This document shows, in pieces, positions 27,818-36,731 of a stretch of 64,000 nucleotides of DNA. Where the stretch lies: positions 1 to 64,000 of the forward strand of contig CAJXNI010000005.1 of NCBI GenBank assembly GCA_913057235.1. Reading direction: 5' to 3'. Position numbers and translations under genes: made by a program. The notes under the pieces were generated by a model, which saw only the letters and a program-made list of their open reading frames with translations, was not told where the DNA came from and searched no databases. This DNA is from an uncultured Bacteroidota bacterium. Lineage in GTDB: Bacteria > Bacteroidota > Bacteroidia > Flavobacteriales > Schleiferiaceae. Position 1 is the first letter of the stretch. Each line of letters opens with the position of its first letter.

Positions 27818-28011
27818 AAATAGTCGAGAGTGTCGCGGAAAGGAATACTAAAAGTTAAAGTATCGCTTTTGTATACTTCTGGATACTTGTATAAAGTAAA
27901 AACCAACTGATACTCTACGTTAGCCGGCACGGTAAAGTAATAGGCATAGTGCCCCGAAGACTTTCCAGGCAGGGTAATGTGTTGCGTGTGTCTGAATCTA
28001 AGTGGTGTTGC
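27805..28011 (-). pseudogene. 3' remnant of an unidentified gene
   Basis: A leftward frame gives a protein-like C-terminus (ITLPGKSSGHYAYYFTVPAN, then VEYQLVFTLYKYPEVY, then FRDTLDYFYSP and TGA). It begins only after a TAA at 28012-28014 and has no start codon, and the sequence to the right is repeat DNA. It is probably the tail of a lost exported protein whose 5' part was replaced by the repeat block. The parent family is unknown. Confidence 0.35.
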
Positions 28012-28024
28012 TTAGTGAAAATAA

Positions 28025-28137
28025 AACCTACCCCGCCCCGCAAGCTTGCGGGACACCCCTTCCCACGGAAGGGGAAGAATTGCGGATAAATAGCAGGGCT
28101 AGGCCGAACTTCCCAAAGAAGGGGAAGGATTGCGGAT
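28025..28137. repeat. Palindromic GC-rich intergenic repeat, first locus
   Basis: Starts CCTACCCCGCCCCG with two small stems (CCGCAAGCTTGCGG-type and CCTTCCCACGGAAGG-type), followed by GGGGAAGAATTGCGGATAAA. A second copy of the last part (GGGGAAGGATTGCGGATAAA) recurs 46 bases later. The same unit appears near 50.5 kb, so this is a dispersed repeat family. Confidence 0.7.
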
Positions 28138-28172
28138 AAAAAAAGCCGCCCCGAAAGTCTTCGGGGCGGCTT
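28138..28172 (-). terminator. Strong intrinsic terminator of the choice-of-anchor gene
   Basis: On the minus strand AAGCCGCCCCGAA (28172-28160) pairs with TTCGGGGCGGCTT (28155-28143), 13 bp with a 4-base loop, followed by a T tract. Confidence 0.85.
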
Positions 28173-28223
28173 GGGTTCTAATCAATAAAGCGTTGCGCCC
28201 GGTTTGGGCATCGGCCGTAAGGC

Positions 28224-30494
28224 TTAGCGCTTTAAAATTTGCAAGCTGGTTTCAGCATCTACCTTTAAGGTATAAACCCCGGTGGGTAAACCGCTGAGGT
28301 CTATTTGTTGACCGCTTACTTCTAATACCTTCTGCCCTTGTAGGTTAAAAAGTACTGCGTTGTTCACGGCTTGGTTTAGCCTCACTATACCGTTGGTGGG
28401 GTTGGGGTACACCTGTAAGGTTTCTGCACGCTCTTCTTCGGTTAAACCGATGGTACCACTAATGGCATAAAGCGAAAGTGTACCGGAAACCTCATTAGCC
28501 ACTGCTAGCATAGGGCTACCGTTAGGGCTCTCGGCTGCGGAAATAAATTTGATGTCTTCAGGACCTAAATCACCGGCATTAGGGTCATCAGCGGCCACGC
28601 TAAAATCTCTATTCAGGTAGTAGCTCACAAAAGTGGGCGCAGTTGGGTCGGTTACATCGTACACCATTACACCACCCATGCGCTCCAGGCCTACAAAGGC
28701 AATTACTTTACCGTTTATCTCGGCAATTTCAATCGCTTCGGGCTCTGAGCCTTTATCGTCACTGCGGCTTTTCTGCGAGCTGTTATCATCATTGTTGGAG
28801 TTAAACTCGTTAGGGTAATCGCTTGCTAAAACCTGCGCAAACTCGTCTTCACTATCCCATACCAAAGCTCCGGTGCTGGCATTCCAAATGCTGAAAGAGC
28901 GGGCGCCATAGGAGTACAATTCATCGTAGTCGCCATCGCCATCGGTATCGCCTAAAGAGGTGGTAATTAAAAGGCGGCCCAGGCTGTCTTCCATTTGCAG
29001 GTTAGCTGCGTTGGGGAAAGCGGTAGGGTCTAGGGTAAGATCCTCTATTCTTTCCTCTTCGCTGTAGGCATCGTAATCGCGGGCGTCACCCTCATTGGCA
29101 GTAGCTAAGTACACGTTGCCCCCTACTTCAAAAGCTTTCATGGCATCGGGTTGGTACATGCCAAACACAGGCCAGTTTCTAATGTCTATGCCCGAAGAGC
29201 GGTTGCTGGCATCCATACGGTTATTGCCCGTGCTCCAGTCTTTAAAGCCTAAGGGAATTAAAGCGGTGATGCTGTTGGCGGTAAGGTCTACCACTGCCAC
29301 CGTATTGTTTTCCTGACACACTACGTAAGCAGTAGAATTATCAGGAGAAACAGCTACGTACTCAGGCTCCAGGTTTTGCGATAGGCGGGGTTGGGTACCC
29401 TCAAAACGGATGTCGTCTATTTGCCAAAGGGTAGAGTTACCGCCCCCGGGGGCACCGCGGTAGTAAAAGGCCACGCTTACGCGATCACTGAGGTAGTTTT
29501 CCAGGCTGAATTTTCCAGAGAAAGTATCGGTATAACCGCCTGGTGAAAGGGCAAACTGATTGGTGATGGTATCCCAGGTAGCGGTAGCCGGGTCGGTGTT
29601 TACGGCCTCGTCATAATCGGTGGAAACCAACACGTCAAAATCACCGCCACTAAAGTTTTTAGCGCTGTAAAAGCTGAAGTAGGCTGAGTCCAATCCGGTT
29701 AGGTTCTGGGCAGGAGTGATTAACCAACCTACGGTGGGGCCGCTGGAGCTAAAAGCATTGGCCTCGGCAAAGTGGTCTCCGCTAAAATCATCGTAAGCCC
29801 AGCTTTGCGATCCTGCGGTCATTACAAAAATCAGGTTGTCTAAAGAATCAGCGGTGGTCTCAAAGTCTTCAAAGAAATTAGCCACCGGACCAAAGTTGCG
29901 CACGTTAGCCGGGTAGTTGGCATCAAATCCGGTGAAGTCCAAGGTAGTTACGTTGGCTTGGGTTAGGTTGGCTGCGCCTCCTGATAAATCTATGATAGAA
30001 ACCGAACCCATGGGGTCTGCGGTGTAATCATCATCGGGTTCACCCTCATTGGCGGTAATCGCCTTGGAACCATCGGGGGTGAACGTGATCATATCGGGTA
30101 GAACCCCTACCTCTACTGCGGCCAGAAAATTACGCTGGTCGTCAAAAAACACGGCCTGCCCATTGTCGTCAAAGTCATCGGCTTCCACCGCCACGGCCAA
30201 CACACCATTGGAAAAAGCCACCGAGTTAGGCGCATCGCCATAATTGCTTACGTCAATGGAGTCAATCCGAACCGGGTTTGTAGGGTCGGTAATATCCAAA
30301 ACGTCCACCGTTTCCGCATCAGCGTTTACCGCGTACAGCAGTTGGTTGGCGGCATCATAGGCCACAATTTCCATGGCGCTTTCATCAAAGCGGCCGGTTT
30401 GGTAGGTGCCTATTACATTAAGGTCTACCAGGTTTTGGCTCCAGGCCGATGAAGACCCTAAAGCGCATAAAGCAATGAGTATTAGTTTTCTCAT
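28224..30494 (-). CDS. T9SS-secreted choice-of-anchor I beta-propeller with inserted jelly-roll domain
   Basis: 756 residues. Signal peptide (LILIALCALGSSSAWSQ), then LVDLNVIGTYQTGRFDESAMEIVA..., the choice-of-anchor I propeller seen in alkaline-phosphatase-like surface proteins. About residues 205-380 interrupt it with a domain of the choice-of-anchor J type (FFEDFETTADSLDN..., GWLITPAQNLTGLDSAYFSF, WQIDDIRF), after which the propeller resumes (EPEYVAVSPDNSTAYVV). The end is a T9SS sorting domain (LQVYPNPTNGIVRLNQ..., GVYTLKVDA). It is exported by the Sec and then type IX systems. A -7-like CATATTTG lies upstream and a strong terminator downstream. Confidence 0.87.
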   Translation of the reverse strand: MRKLILIALCALGSSSAWSQNLVDLNVIGTYQTGRFDESAMEIVAYDAANQLLYAVNADAETVDVLDITDPTNPVRIDSIDVSNYGDAPNSVAFSNGVLAVAVEADDFDDNGQAVFFDDQRNFLAAVEVGVLPDMITFTPDGSKAITANEGEPDDDYTADPMGSVSIIDLSGGAANLTQANVTTLDFTGFDANYPANVRNFGPVANFFEDFETTADSLDNLIFVMTAGSQSWAYDDFSGDHFAEANAFSSSGPTVGWLITPAQNLTGLDSAYFSFYSAKNFSGGDFDVLVSTDYDEAVNTDPATATWDTITNQFALSPGGYTDTFSGKFSLENYLSDRVSVAFYYRGAPGGGNSTLWQIDDIRFEGTQPRLSQNLEPEYVAVSPDNSTAYVVCQENNTVAVVDLTANSITALIPLGFKDWSTGNNRMDASNRSSGIDIRNWPVFGMYQPDAMKAFEVGGNVYLATANEGDARDYDAYSEEERIEDLTLDPTAFPNAANLQMEDSLGRLLITTSLGDTDGDGDYDELYSYGARSFSIWNASTGALVWDSEDEFAQVLASDYPNEFNSNNDDNSSQKSRSDDKGSEPEAIEIAEINGKVIAFVGLERMGGVMVYDVTDPTAPTFVSYYLNRDFSVAADDPNAGDLGPEDIKFISAAESPNGSPMLAVANEVSGTLSLYAISGTIGLTEEERAETLQVYPNPTNGIVRLNQAVNNAVLFNLQGQKVLEVSGQQIDLSGLPTGVYTLKVDAETSLQILKR

Positions 30495-30694
30495 AATTGG
30501 TGTTTTATAGTTTTTGCAAATATGTTACCGGTAACTTATCTAAGCGTATGCTCAATGTTAGGGCTGAGTTAAGACTTGTAAAAGCTAAAAAGCCGCTTTT
30601 ACCAAGCTTTAGGCCAAGTTGATTTTTTTTAGGCCTGTAAATTCTTCTTGCGCTTTGGGTCTTTACAAAAGTTCTTGGCCTAGGGCTGTTCTTT
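30495..30694. other. Intergenic, about 200 bp
   Basis: It holds a CATATTTG -7-like element near 30517 (minus strand) for the gene at 28224-30494. I see nothing else recognisable before the terminator of the next gene. Confidence 0.4.
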
Positions 30695-30728
30695 AAAAAA
30701 AACTGCCCCAGGATTGCTCCCGGGGCAG
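30695..30728 (-). terminator. Intrinsic terminator of the BspA-like gene
   Basis: On the minus strand CTGCCCC (30728-30722) pairs with GGGGCAG (30709-30703), followed by TTTTTTTT. Confidence 0.8.
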
Positions 30729-30772
30729 GTATGATTCCAGCATAAGGAGGGGAATTTATGCTAGAAAAGCAC

Positions 30773-33700
30773 TTACTTCACCACCCTTTGGGTTTCTCCG
30801 TTCAGGTGAATCAGGTATACGCCTTTTGGCGCTTTGGCCAAGATTTGCACTTCTTGCTGGTTTGTGCTAAAGTGAGCCACTTTCTGCCCATTGAGGCTAT
30901 AGATAGTGACCACATGGTTAGTTTCTACAGCCGGCAGGCGCAAGTAGAGTGCCTCATAATTACGGTAAGCATACCAGGTGCTGGTATTGCGCTCTTCTGC
31001 TGCGCTGGTAGCCACGTTCAAATCACGCTTGGCACTAGTGCCCGGGCAAGTACCCCATACTGGTTTATTAGCATTGGTTAAAGCTGCAGTACCCCCTGCA
31101 AAATTAGTAGGCTCGCTACTGATATTGGTCACACACCAACCGGTTAAATCCTGGTTGAAAGCTGTGGCGTTATTAAACATACCTGTCATGTCTGTCACAC
31201 TCGAAACGTCCCAAGAACCAATGTCTTGGTTGAATGCGCTAGCATCAAAGAACACATACGACATATTTGTCACACTAGACACATCCCAAGAACCAATGTC
31301 TTGATTAAAAGCCGATGCAAAGTCGAATATAGCACTCATGTTTGTCACACTAGACACATCCCAATGGCCAATGTCCTGATTGAAAGCGGATGCCTGGCTG
31401 AACATATAACTCATATTCGTCACACTCGACACGTCCCAGTTGCCAATGTCCTGATTGAAAATGTTTGCATAACTGAACATAAAGCTCATATCCGATACAT
31501 TGGAAACATCCCAGGTACTGATGTCTTGATTAAAGGAGAAAAAATAGAAAAGAAAGCTCATATCAGTTACCTTACTCACACAAACTTTGGTAAAGTCACC
31601 CCCGTTGGTCACCATCGAGTCCAGCATGGCGCGATCTACTACGGTGTACCAGTTATTTCCGCTATCAAGTGAAAAGCTGTCTCTTACCGCATAGGCATCA
31701 CAAACCACGCAACCTAAACCGGGCGCCACCGTATCTGCATAAGCGTTGTTGGGGTTGTAGTTGATGGGGCTTGTACTTGGGCAGGTACCCCATACCGGTT
31801 TGTTGGCATTACTTAAGCCGGAGGTACCACCGGCAAAGTTAGAGGGCTCAGAACCTATATTGGTTACGCACCAACCGGTTAAATCCTGGTTAAAAGCTGT
31901 GGCGTTATTAAACGTACCCGTCATAAACGCTCCCGAAACATCCCAGTTGCCAATGTCTTGGTTGAAAGTGGCAGCGCTATCAAACATAAAAGTAATGCTC
32001 GTGACACCAGACACATCCCAAGAACCAATGTCTTGGTTGAAGGCGGACGCCTCTCGAAACATAGAGAACATGCCCGTGACACCAGACACATCCCAAGAAC
32101 CAATGTCCTGGTTGAAGGCGGATGCCTCTCGGAACATAGACTGCATTTCCGTGACACTCGACACGTCCCAGTTGCCAATGTCTTGGTTGAAGCTAGCTGC
32201 TGCCCGGAACATCTCATACATATTGGTCACACTCGAAACATCCCAAGACCCAATATCCTGATTAAAGCTTACAGCAGCATCGAACATCTCTTGCATAGTG
32301 GTGACACTCGAAACATCCCAAGAACCAATGTCCTGATTGAAAGCGGATGCAGAAAAGAACATTAAGCTCATATCCGTCACACTCGAAACATCCCAAGAAC
32401 CAATGTCTTGATTGAAGGCGGATGCCTTTCGGAACATAGACTGCATTTGCGTGACACTCGACACGTCCCAGTTGCCAATGTCTTGGTTGAAAGAGGATGC
32501 AGAACCGAACATATAGTACATATCCGTCACACTCGAAACATCCCAGCTGCCAATGTCCTGATTGAAGGCGGATGCATCCCTAAATAGGTTAGACATCTTA
32601 ATGACACTCGAAACATCCCAATTACCAATGTCTTGATCAAAAGCACTCGCGTATTCAAACATCCCCTCCATAGTCGTCACACTCGAAACATCCCAAGAAC
32701 CAACGGGCTGGTTGAAGCTAGCTGCTACTGAGAACATAAAATCCATATCGGTCACATTGGAAACATCCCAGGTACTGATGTCCTGATTGAAAGCGGATTG
32801 GTATTGAAAAAGCCTGTTCATATCGGTCACCTTACTCACACACACCCGGGTAAAATCACCTCCGTTGGTTACCATGGAGTCCAGCATGGCGCGGTCTACT
32901 ACGGTGTACCATACATTGTTTAGCTGAAATGAATCGCGCACCGCATAGTTATCACACTCCACACAGCCATTGGCATTTACCAAAGCCCCGTTGGGGTTAG
33001 AGGTAGAGGTGCAAGTGCCCCAACTAGGCTCATTGGCCGAGGTAAGTACGCCCAGGTTACTAAAACCATTGGGGCGGCTGGGTATTAGGCTCACACACCA
33101 ACCGGTAAGATCCTGGTTAAAGGCCGCAGCTCTCTGGAACATGCGGACCATGCGAGTTGCACTGGATACGTCCCAATTACCTATATCCTGGTTAAAAGCG
33201 TTGGCGCCCTGGAACATGCTTTGCATATTAGTGACACTCGATACATCCCAACTGCCAATATCCTGGTTAAAGGCATCGGCTGAATAAAACATGGCCCGTG
33301 CATCGGTAACCTTAGATACATCCCAGTTGCCAATATCCTGATTAAAGGCTGTGGCCTTAAAAAACATGCCGCTCATGGTCGTACCATTAGATACATCCCA
33401 AGTGCTGATATCCTGGTTAAAGCTGCCTTCGTTTCTAAATAAGTTGGAAAAGTCGGTTACATTGGAAACGCACACCTTGGTAAAGTCACCCCCATTGGTC
33501 ACCATAGAATCCAGCATGGCACGATCTACCACCGTGTAGGTGATGCCGTCTAAGGTAAAGGTGCTGCCCACCACGTTATTGGAACACTCTAAACAACCAT
33601 TGCTGTTAAATGCAGCCGCGGCTGCTCCGGGATTAGAACTTGGAGAACAGGAGCCCCAAAGGGGTTCATGACCGGCCGTTAAGCCGCTGCCTACCTTGAA

Positions 33701-36556
33701 GTTTACCGGCTGGGTGGGGATTTGATTTACACACCAACCTGACAGGTCTTGATCAAAGGCTGCCGCTAAACGGAACATCGAGCGCATATTGGTTACACTC
33801 GATACGTCCCAACCACTGATGTCATTGTTAAACTGGCCCGCAAATTTGAACATCCTGCGCATATTGGTCACGCTCGATACGTCCCAGCTGCTGATTGTAT
33901 CATTAAATACCAAGGCATCCTCAAACATACTCTCCATGGTAGTTACCGATGAAACATCCCAACCCGATAAACTCTGATTAAAAGTGGTGGCCCGGTAGAA
34001 CATCCCTTGCATGGTGGTTACAGACGATACATCCCAGCTGCCTATGTCTTGGTTAAAACCTCCCTGATTGGCAAACAGTCCTTGCATATCTGTTACCCCG
34101 GATACACACACCCGGGTGAAGTCTCCTCCGTTACTTACCATAGAATCCAGCATGCTACGGTTTACTTTGGTGTACCAAACTCCGCTTATGCTAAAGCTAT
34201 CACGCACTGCATACGTATCGCATTCTAAACAACCCTCTGTGTTAAAAACCGCACCTAAGGGGTTGCATCCGCCCCAGTCAGGCGCGTTGTCAGCGGTAAG
34301 CGCGCTTTGGCCCGAAAAGAAAGAAGGAGCAGTGGTTATCTGAGGCACACACCAGGTGCTAATATCCTGATTAAAAGCTGTAGCGCCATTAAACATGCGC
34401 TCCATGTCTGTTACAGACGATACATCCCAATTACCCAACGGCTGGTTAAAGGCTGAGGCCCTGAAAAACATCCGCGACATATCTGTTACCGTGGCTACCT
34501 CCCAACTGTTTAAAGGCTGGTCAAATGCACTGGCCAGCTCAAACATTTGCGCCATGGAACTTGCTGAAGAAACATCCCAATCGCTAATATCCTGATTGAA
34601 AGCACTTGCTCCTCTGAACAGGCCCTCCATGTTGGTTACCGCTGCTACGTTCCACTGGTTTAAGGGCTGATTAAATACGGAGGCTCCACTAAAAAGGTTC
34701 CCCATATCGGTGACATTGCTTACATCCCAACTGTTTAGTGCCTGGTTAAAGGCCGATGCGCCAAAAAACAAGGTGCGCATATCGGTTACGCTGGAAACAT
34801 CCCAATTACCTATAGGCTGATCAAAGGCACTGGCACCGAAAAACATACCCCGCATGCTGGTCACATTGGCTACATCCCAACTGCTTATATCCTGATTAAA
34901 GGCAGCAGCCTTTCTAAATAACTGCGCCATATTGGTCACCTTACTTACGCATACGGCTGTGAAATCACCTCCGTTGGTCACCATGGAGTCCAGCATGGCC
35001 CGGTCTACTACCGTGTACCAAACATTATTCAACTGGAACGAATCTCTTACGGCATAATTATCGCATTCCACGCAGCCGTTAGCGTTTACCAATGCTCCGT
35101 TGGGGTTAGTGGGACAAGTACCCCATACCGGCTCATTACTTGCCGTTAAAGCTGAGCCAGCGGAAAAATTTAAAGGTGCTGAGGTAATTTCATTTACGCA
35201 CCAACCTGAGATATCCTGATCAAAAGCCCAGGTTTGAGCTAACATCGCTGACATATCGGTTACATTAGATACATCCCAAGAACCTATATCTTGATTAAAC
35301 GCTCTGGCTTGCGCAAACATCGCTGACATATCGGTTACACTAGATACATCCCAAGAACCAATATTCCGATCAAAGACATTGGCTTGTGCAAACATCCATG
35401 ACATATCGGTTACGCTTGATACATCCCAAGATCCAATGTTTTGATTAAAGGCCATAGCGGCCGAAAACATGCCTCTTGTGCTAATTACATTAGACATGTC
35501 CCAACTACTGATATCTTGATTAAATGTGAATTGTGCAAAAAACAAGGAATCCATAGTATTTACCTTCGAAACACACACCCGGGTAAAATCACCCCCGTTG
35601 GTCACCATGGAGTCCAGCATGGCCCGGTCTACCACCGTGTACGTGTTGCAGTTTAGAGTGAATTGCTCACCTACATTGTAGCCATCGCATTCAATACAAC
35701 CGTTGGCATTTACCAAGGCATTTTTGGGATTAGCGGCAGGGCTATAAGGGAGGTTGCTGGCCACCCAATTCGAAGTATTACCCATTTTTGAGACGCCATC
35801 CAAGGTGGCATCAAGATTATTGCCCGATTGATCCGACACCACCGTAAGGGCCGTGTTGTTGCCGTTTGGGGTTGGCGTTCCACCTTCTTCAAAGTCATAG
35901 AAAATAACCAAATTCGCCTCGTTACCCGAAGGGGAAGCTTGCACCAAATTGCATATTTCCTGTTGCGTAAGCGCTTTATCCCACAGGGTTACATCATCTA
36001 TCTGTCCCTCTAAATCTCCTTTATTCCCGTGCCTGCGGCCCATCATTAACTGAGCACTGGGCCCAAAACTAACGGTGTCTGTATCGGTATAGCTCAAGAT
36101 TTCAACCGCATTGCGGTAAACCTTAAAATTGATGCCTTCTTGTACGGCCGCTATATGCACCCACTCTTCCTGGGTTTCCTTTACGTTGGACCATTGCGCT
36201 GGGGTTCTGGTAAAGTTATCACTTCCCCAACCCCAGCCTTGGTTGGTTTCATTGTAAACGATGGCATCGAAGGTAACGCCATTTGCAGTTTGCAGGGTTA
36301 CCGGCCCCGCAGCACTTTTACCCGATATATTTAGGCTTGATGCCGAAATTTTCACCCAAGCGGCCAAGGTTTTATGGCTGCCAATCGTTCTGCCAATTCC
36401 GGCGCTCACTATTTGCCCATTGTTGTCACGCAGATCCATTACGGTGTTTTGCTGTCCATTTACCGCGAGGCTAAACGCCAAGAGACAACACAGAATTACA
36501 ATTGCCGATGCATTTTTCATTTTTAAAGGCATTTTGGTTGGATGAATTTGTTTCAT
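30773..36556 (-). CDS. Giant BspA/DUF285-repeat surface protein, T9SS cargo
   Basis: 1927 residues. Signal peptide, then a LamG/concanavalin-like domain (residues about 40-270; [35 protein letters not shown]). Six modules follow. Each opens with a header of the type [15 protein letters not shown]...[24 protein letters not shown], continues with 25-residue BspA-type repeats ([18 protein letters not shown]) and closes with a WCV repeat and a W-TC turn. I count 5, 8, 5, 5, 13 and 6 repeats, 42 in all. The end is a T9SS sorting domain ([24 protein letters not shown]). BspA-type repeats often mediate adhesion. The start may instead be one of the Met codons at positions 9 or 13. Confidence 0.9.
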   Translation of the reverse strand: MKQIHPTKMPLKMKNASAIVILCCLLAFSLAVNGQQNTVMDLRDNNGQIVSAGIGRTIGSHKTLAAWVKISASSLNISGKSAAGPVTLQTANGVTFDAIVYNETNQGWGWGSDNFTRTPAQWSNVKETQEEWVHIAAVQEGINFKVYRNAVEILSYTDTDTVSFGPSAQLMMGRRHGNKGDLEGQIDDVTLWDKALTQQEICNLVQASPSGNEANLVIFYDFEEGGTPTPNGNNTALTVVSDQSGNNLDATLDGVSKMGNTSNWVASNLPYSPAANPKNALVNANGCIECDGYNVGEQFTLNCNTYTVVDRAMLDSMVTNGGDFTRVCVSKVNTMDSLFFAQFTFNQDISSWDMSNVISTRGMFSAAMAFNQNIGSWDVSSVTDMSWMFAQANVFDRNIGSWDVSSVTDMSAMFAQARAFNQDIGSWDVSNVTDMSAMLAQTWAFDQDISGWCVNEITSAPLNFSAGSALTASNEPVWGTCPTNPNGALVNANGCVECDNYAVRDSFQLNNVWYTVVDRAMLDSMVTNGGDFTAVCVSKVTNMAQLFRKAAAFNQDISSWDVANVTSMRGMFFGASAFDQPIGNWDVSSVTDMRTLFFGASAFNQALNSWDVSNVTDMGNLFSGASVFNQPLNQWNVAAVTNMEGLFRGASAFNQDISDWDVSSASSMAQMFELASAFDQPLNSWEVATVTDMSRMFFRASAFNQPLGNWDVSSVTDMERMFNGATAFNQDISTWCVPQITTAPSFFSGQSALTADNAPDWGGCNPLGAVFNTEGCLECDTYAVRDSFSISGVWYTKVNRSMLDSMVSNGGDFTRVCVSGVTDMQGLFANQGGFNQDIGSWDVSSVTTMQGMFYRATTFNQSLSGWDVSSVTTMESMFEDALVFNDTISSWDVSSVTNMRRMFKFAGQFNNDISGWDVSSVTNMRSMFRLAAAFDQDLSGWCVNQIPTQPVNFKVGSGLTAGHEPLWGSCSPSSNPGAAAAAFNSNGCLECSNNVVGSTFTLDGITYTVVDRAMLDSMVTNGGDFTKVCVSNVTDFSNLFRNEGSFNQDISTWDVSNGTTMSGMFFKATAFNQDIGNWDVSKVTDARAMFYSADAFNQDIGSWDVSSVTNMQSMFQGANAFNQDIGNWDVSSATRMVRMFQRAAAFNQDLTGWCVSLIPSRPNGFSNLGVLTSANEPSWGTCTSTSNPNGALVNANGCVECDNYAVRDSFQLNNVWYTVVDRAMLDSMVTNGGDFTRVCVSKVTDMNRLFQYQSAFNQDISTWDVSNVTDMDFMFSVAASFNQPVGSWDVSSVTTMEGMFEYASAFDQDIGNWDVSSVIKMSNLFRDASAFNQDIGSWDVSSVTDMYYMFGSASSFNQDIGNWDVSSVTQMQSMFRKASAFNQDIGSWDVSSVTDMSLMFFSASAFNQDIGSWDVSSVTTMQEMFDAAVSFNQDIGSWDVSSVTNMYEMFRAAASFNQDIGNWDVSSVTEMQSMFREASAFNQDIGSWDVSGVTGMFSMFREASAFNQDIGSWDVSGVTSITFMFDSAATFNQDIGNWDVSGAFMTGTFNNATAFNQDLTGWCVTNIGSEPSNFAGGTSGLSNANKPVWGTCPSTSPINYNPNNAYADTVAPGLGCVVCDAYAVRDSFSLDSGNNWYTVVDRAMLDSMVTNGGDFTKVCVSKVTDMSFLFYFFSFNQDISTWDVSNVSDMSFMFSYANIFNQDIGNWDVSSVTNMSYMFSQASAFNQDIGHWDVSSVTNMSAIFDFASAFNQDIGSWDVSSVTNMSYVFFDASAFNQDIGSWDVSSVTDMTGMFNNATAFNQDLTGWCVTNISSEPTNFAGGTAALTNANKPVWGTCPGTSAKRDLNVATSAAEERNTSTWYAYRNYEALYLRLPAVETNHVVTIYSLNGQKVAHFSTNQQEVQILAKAPKGVYLIHLNGETQRVVK

Positions 36557-36560
36557 AGAT

Positions 36561-36576
36561 GGAACGATTTTGTTCC
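36561..36576. promoter_or_regulatory. Palindrome in the 5' leader of the BspA-like gene
   Basis: GGAAC, six bases, GTTCC, four bases upstream of the ATG and just downstream of the promoter. It could be an operator or a small leader hairpin near the ribosome site. Confidence 0.4.
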
Positions 36577-36581
36577 TTAAG

Positions 36582-36611
36582 CGAAAATATTCGATAAACA
36601 GAATAATCCAA
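36582..36611 (-). promoter_or_regulatory. Promoter of the BspA-like gene (TTG-N19-TATTTTCG)
   Basis: Minus strand TTG (36611-36609), 19 bases, TATTTTCG (36589-36582), close to TAnnTTTG. It supports independent transcription of the gene. Confidence 0.55.
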
Positions 36612-36731
36612 AGAAATTTGTAAATAATTCTAGGCTTAAGACATTGAGCGACTGATTACTAACTACTCTAAATCGATGTTTTTCTCGTTAGGTCACTTTT
36701 AGGAAGTATAACCCGCAATGAGGGACCCTCG

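Noticed and set aside
31900-32800. Regular short repeats that could suggest a CRISPR array
   Set aside because: The period is 75 bp, units lie inside an open coding frame, the 'spacers' encode conserved residues, and no cas genes are present.
31226-33977. Several long plus-strand ORFs (for example 31226-31672, 31761-32261, 32970-33287) with repeated motifs such as HIPRTNVLI or [11 protein letters not shown]
   Set aside because: They are antisense shadows of the 75-bp BspA-type repeats; their repeated motifs only mirror the real minus-strand gene.
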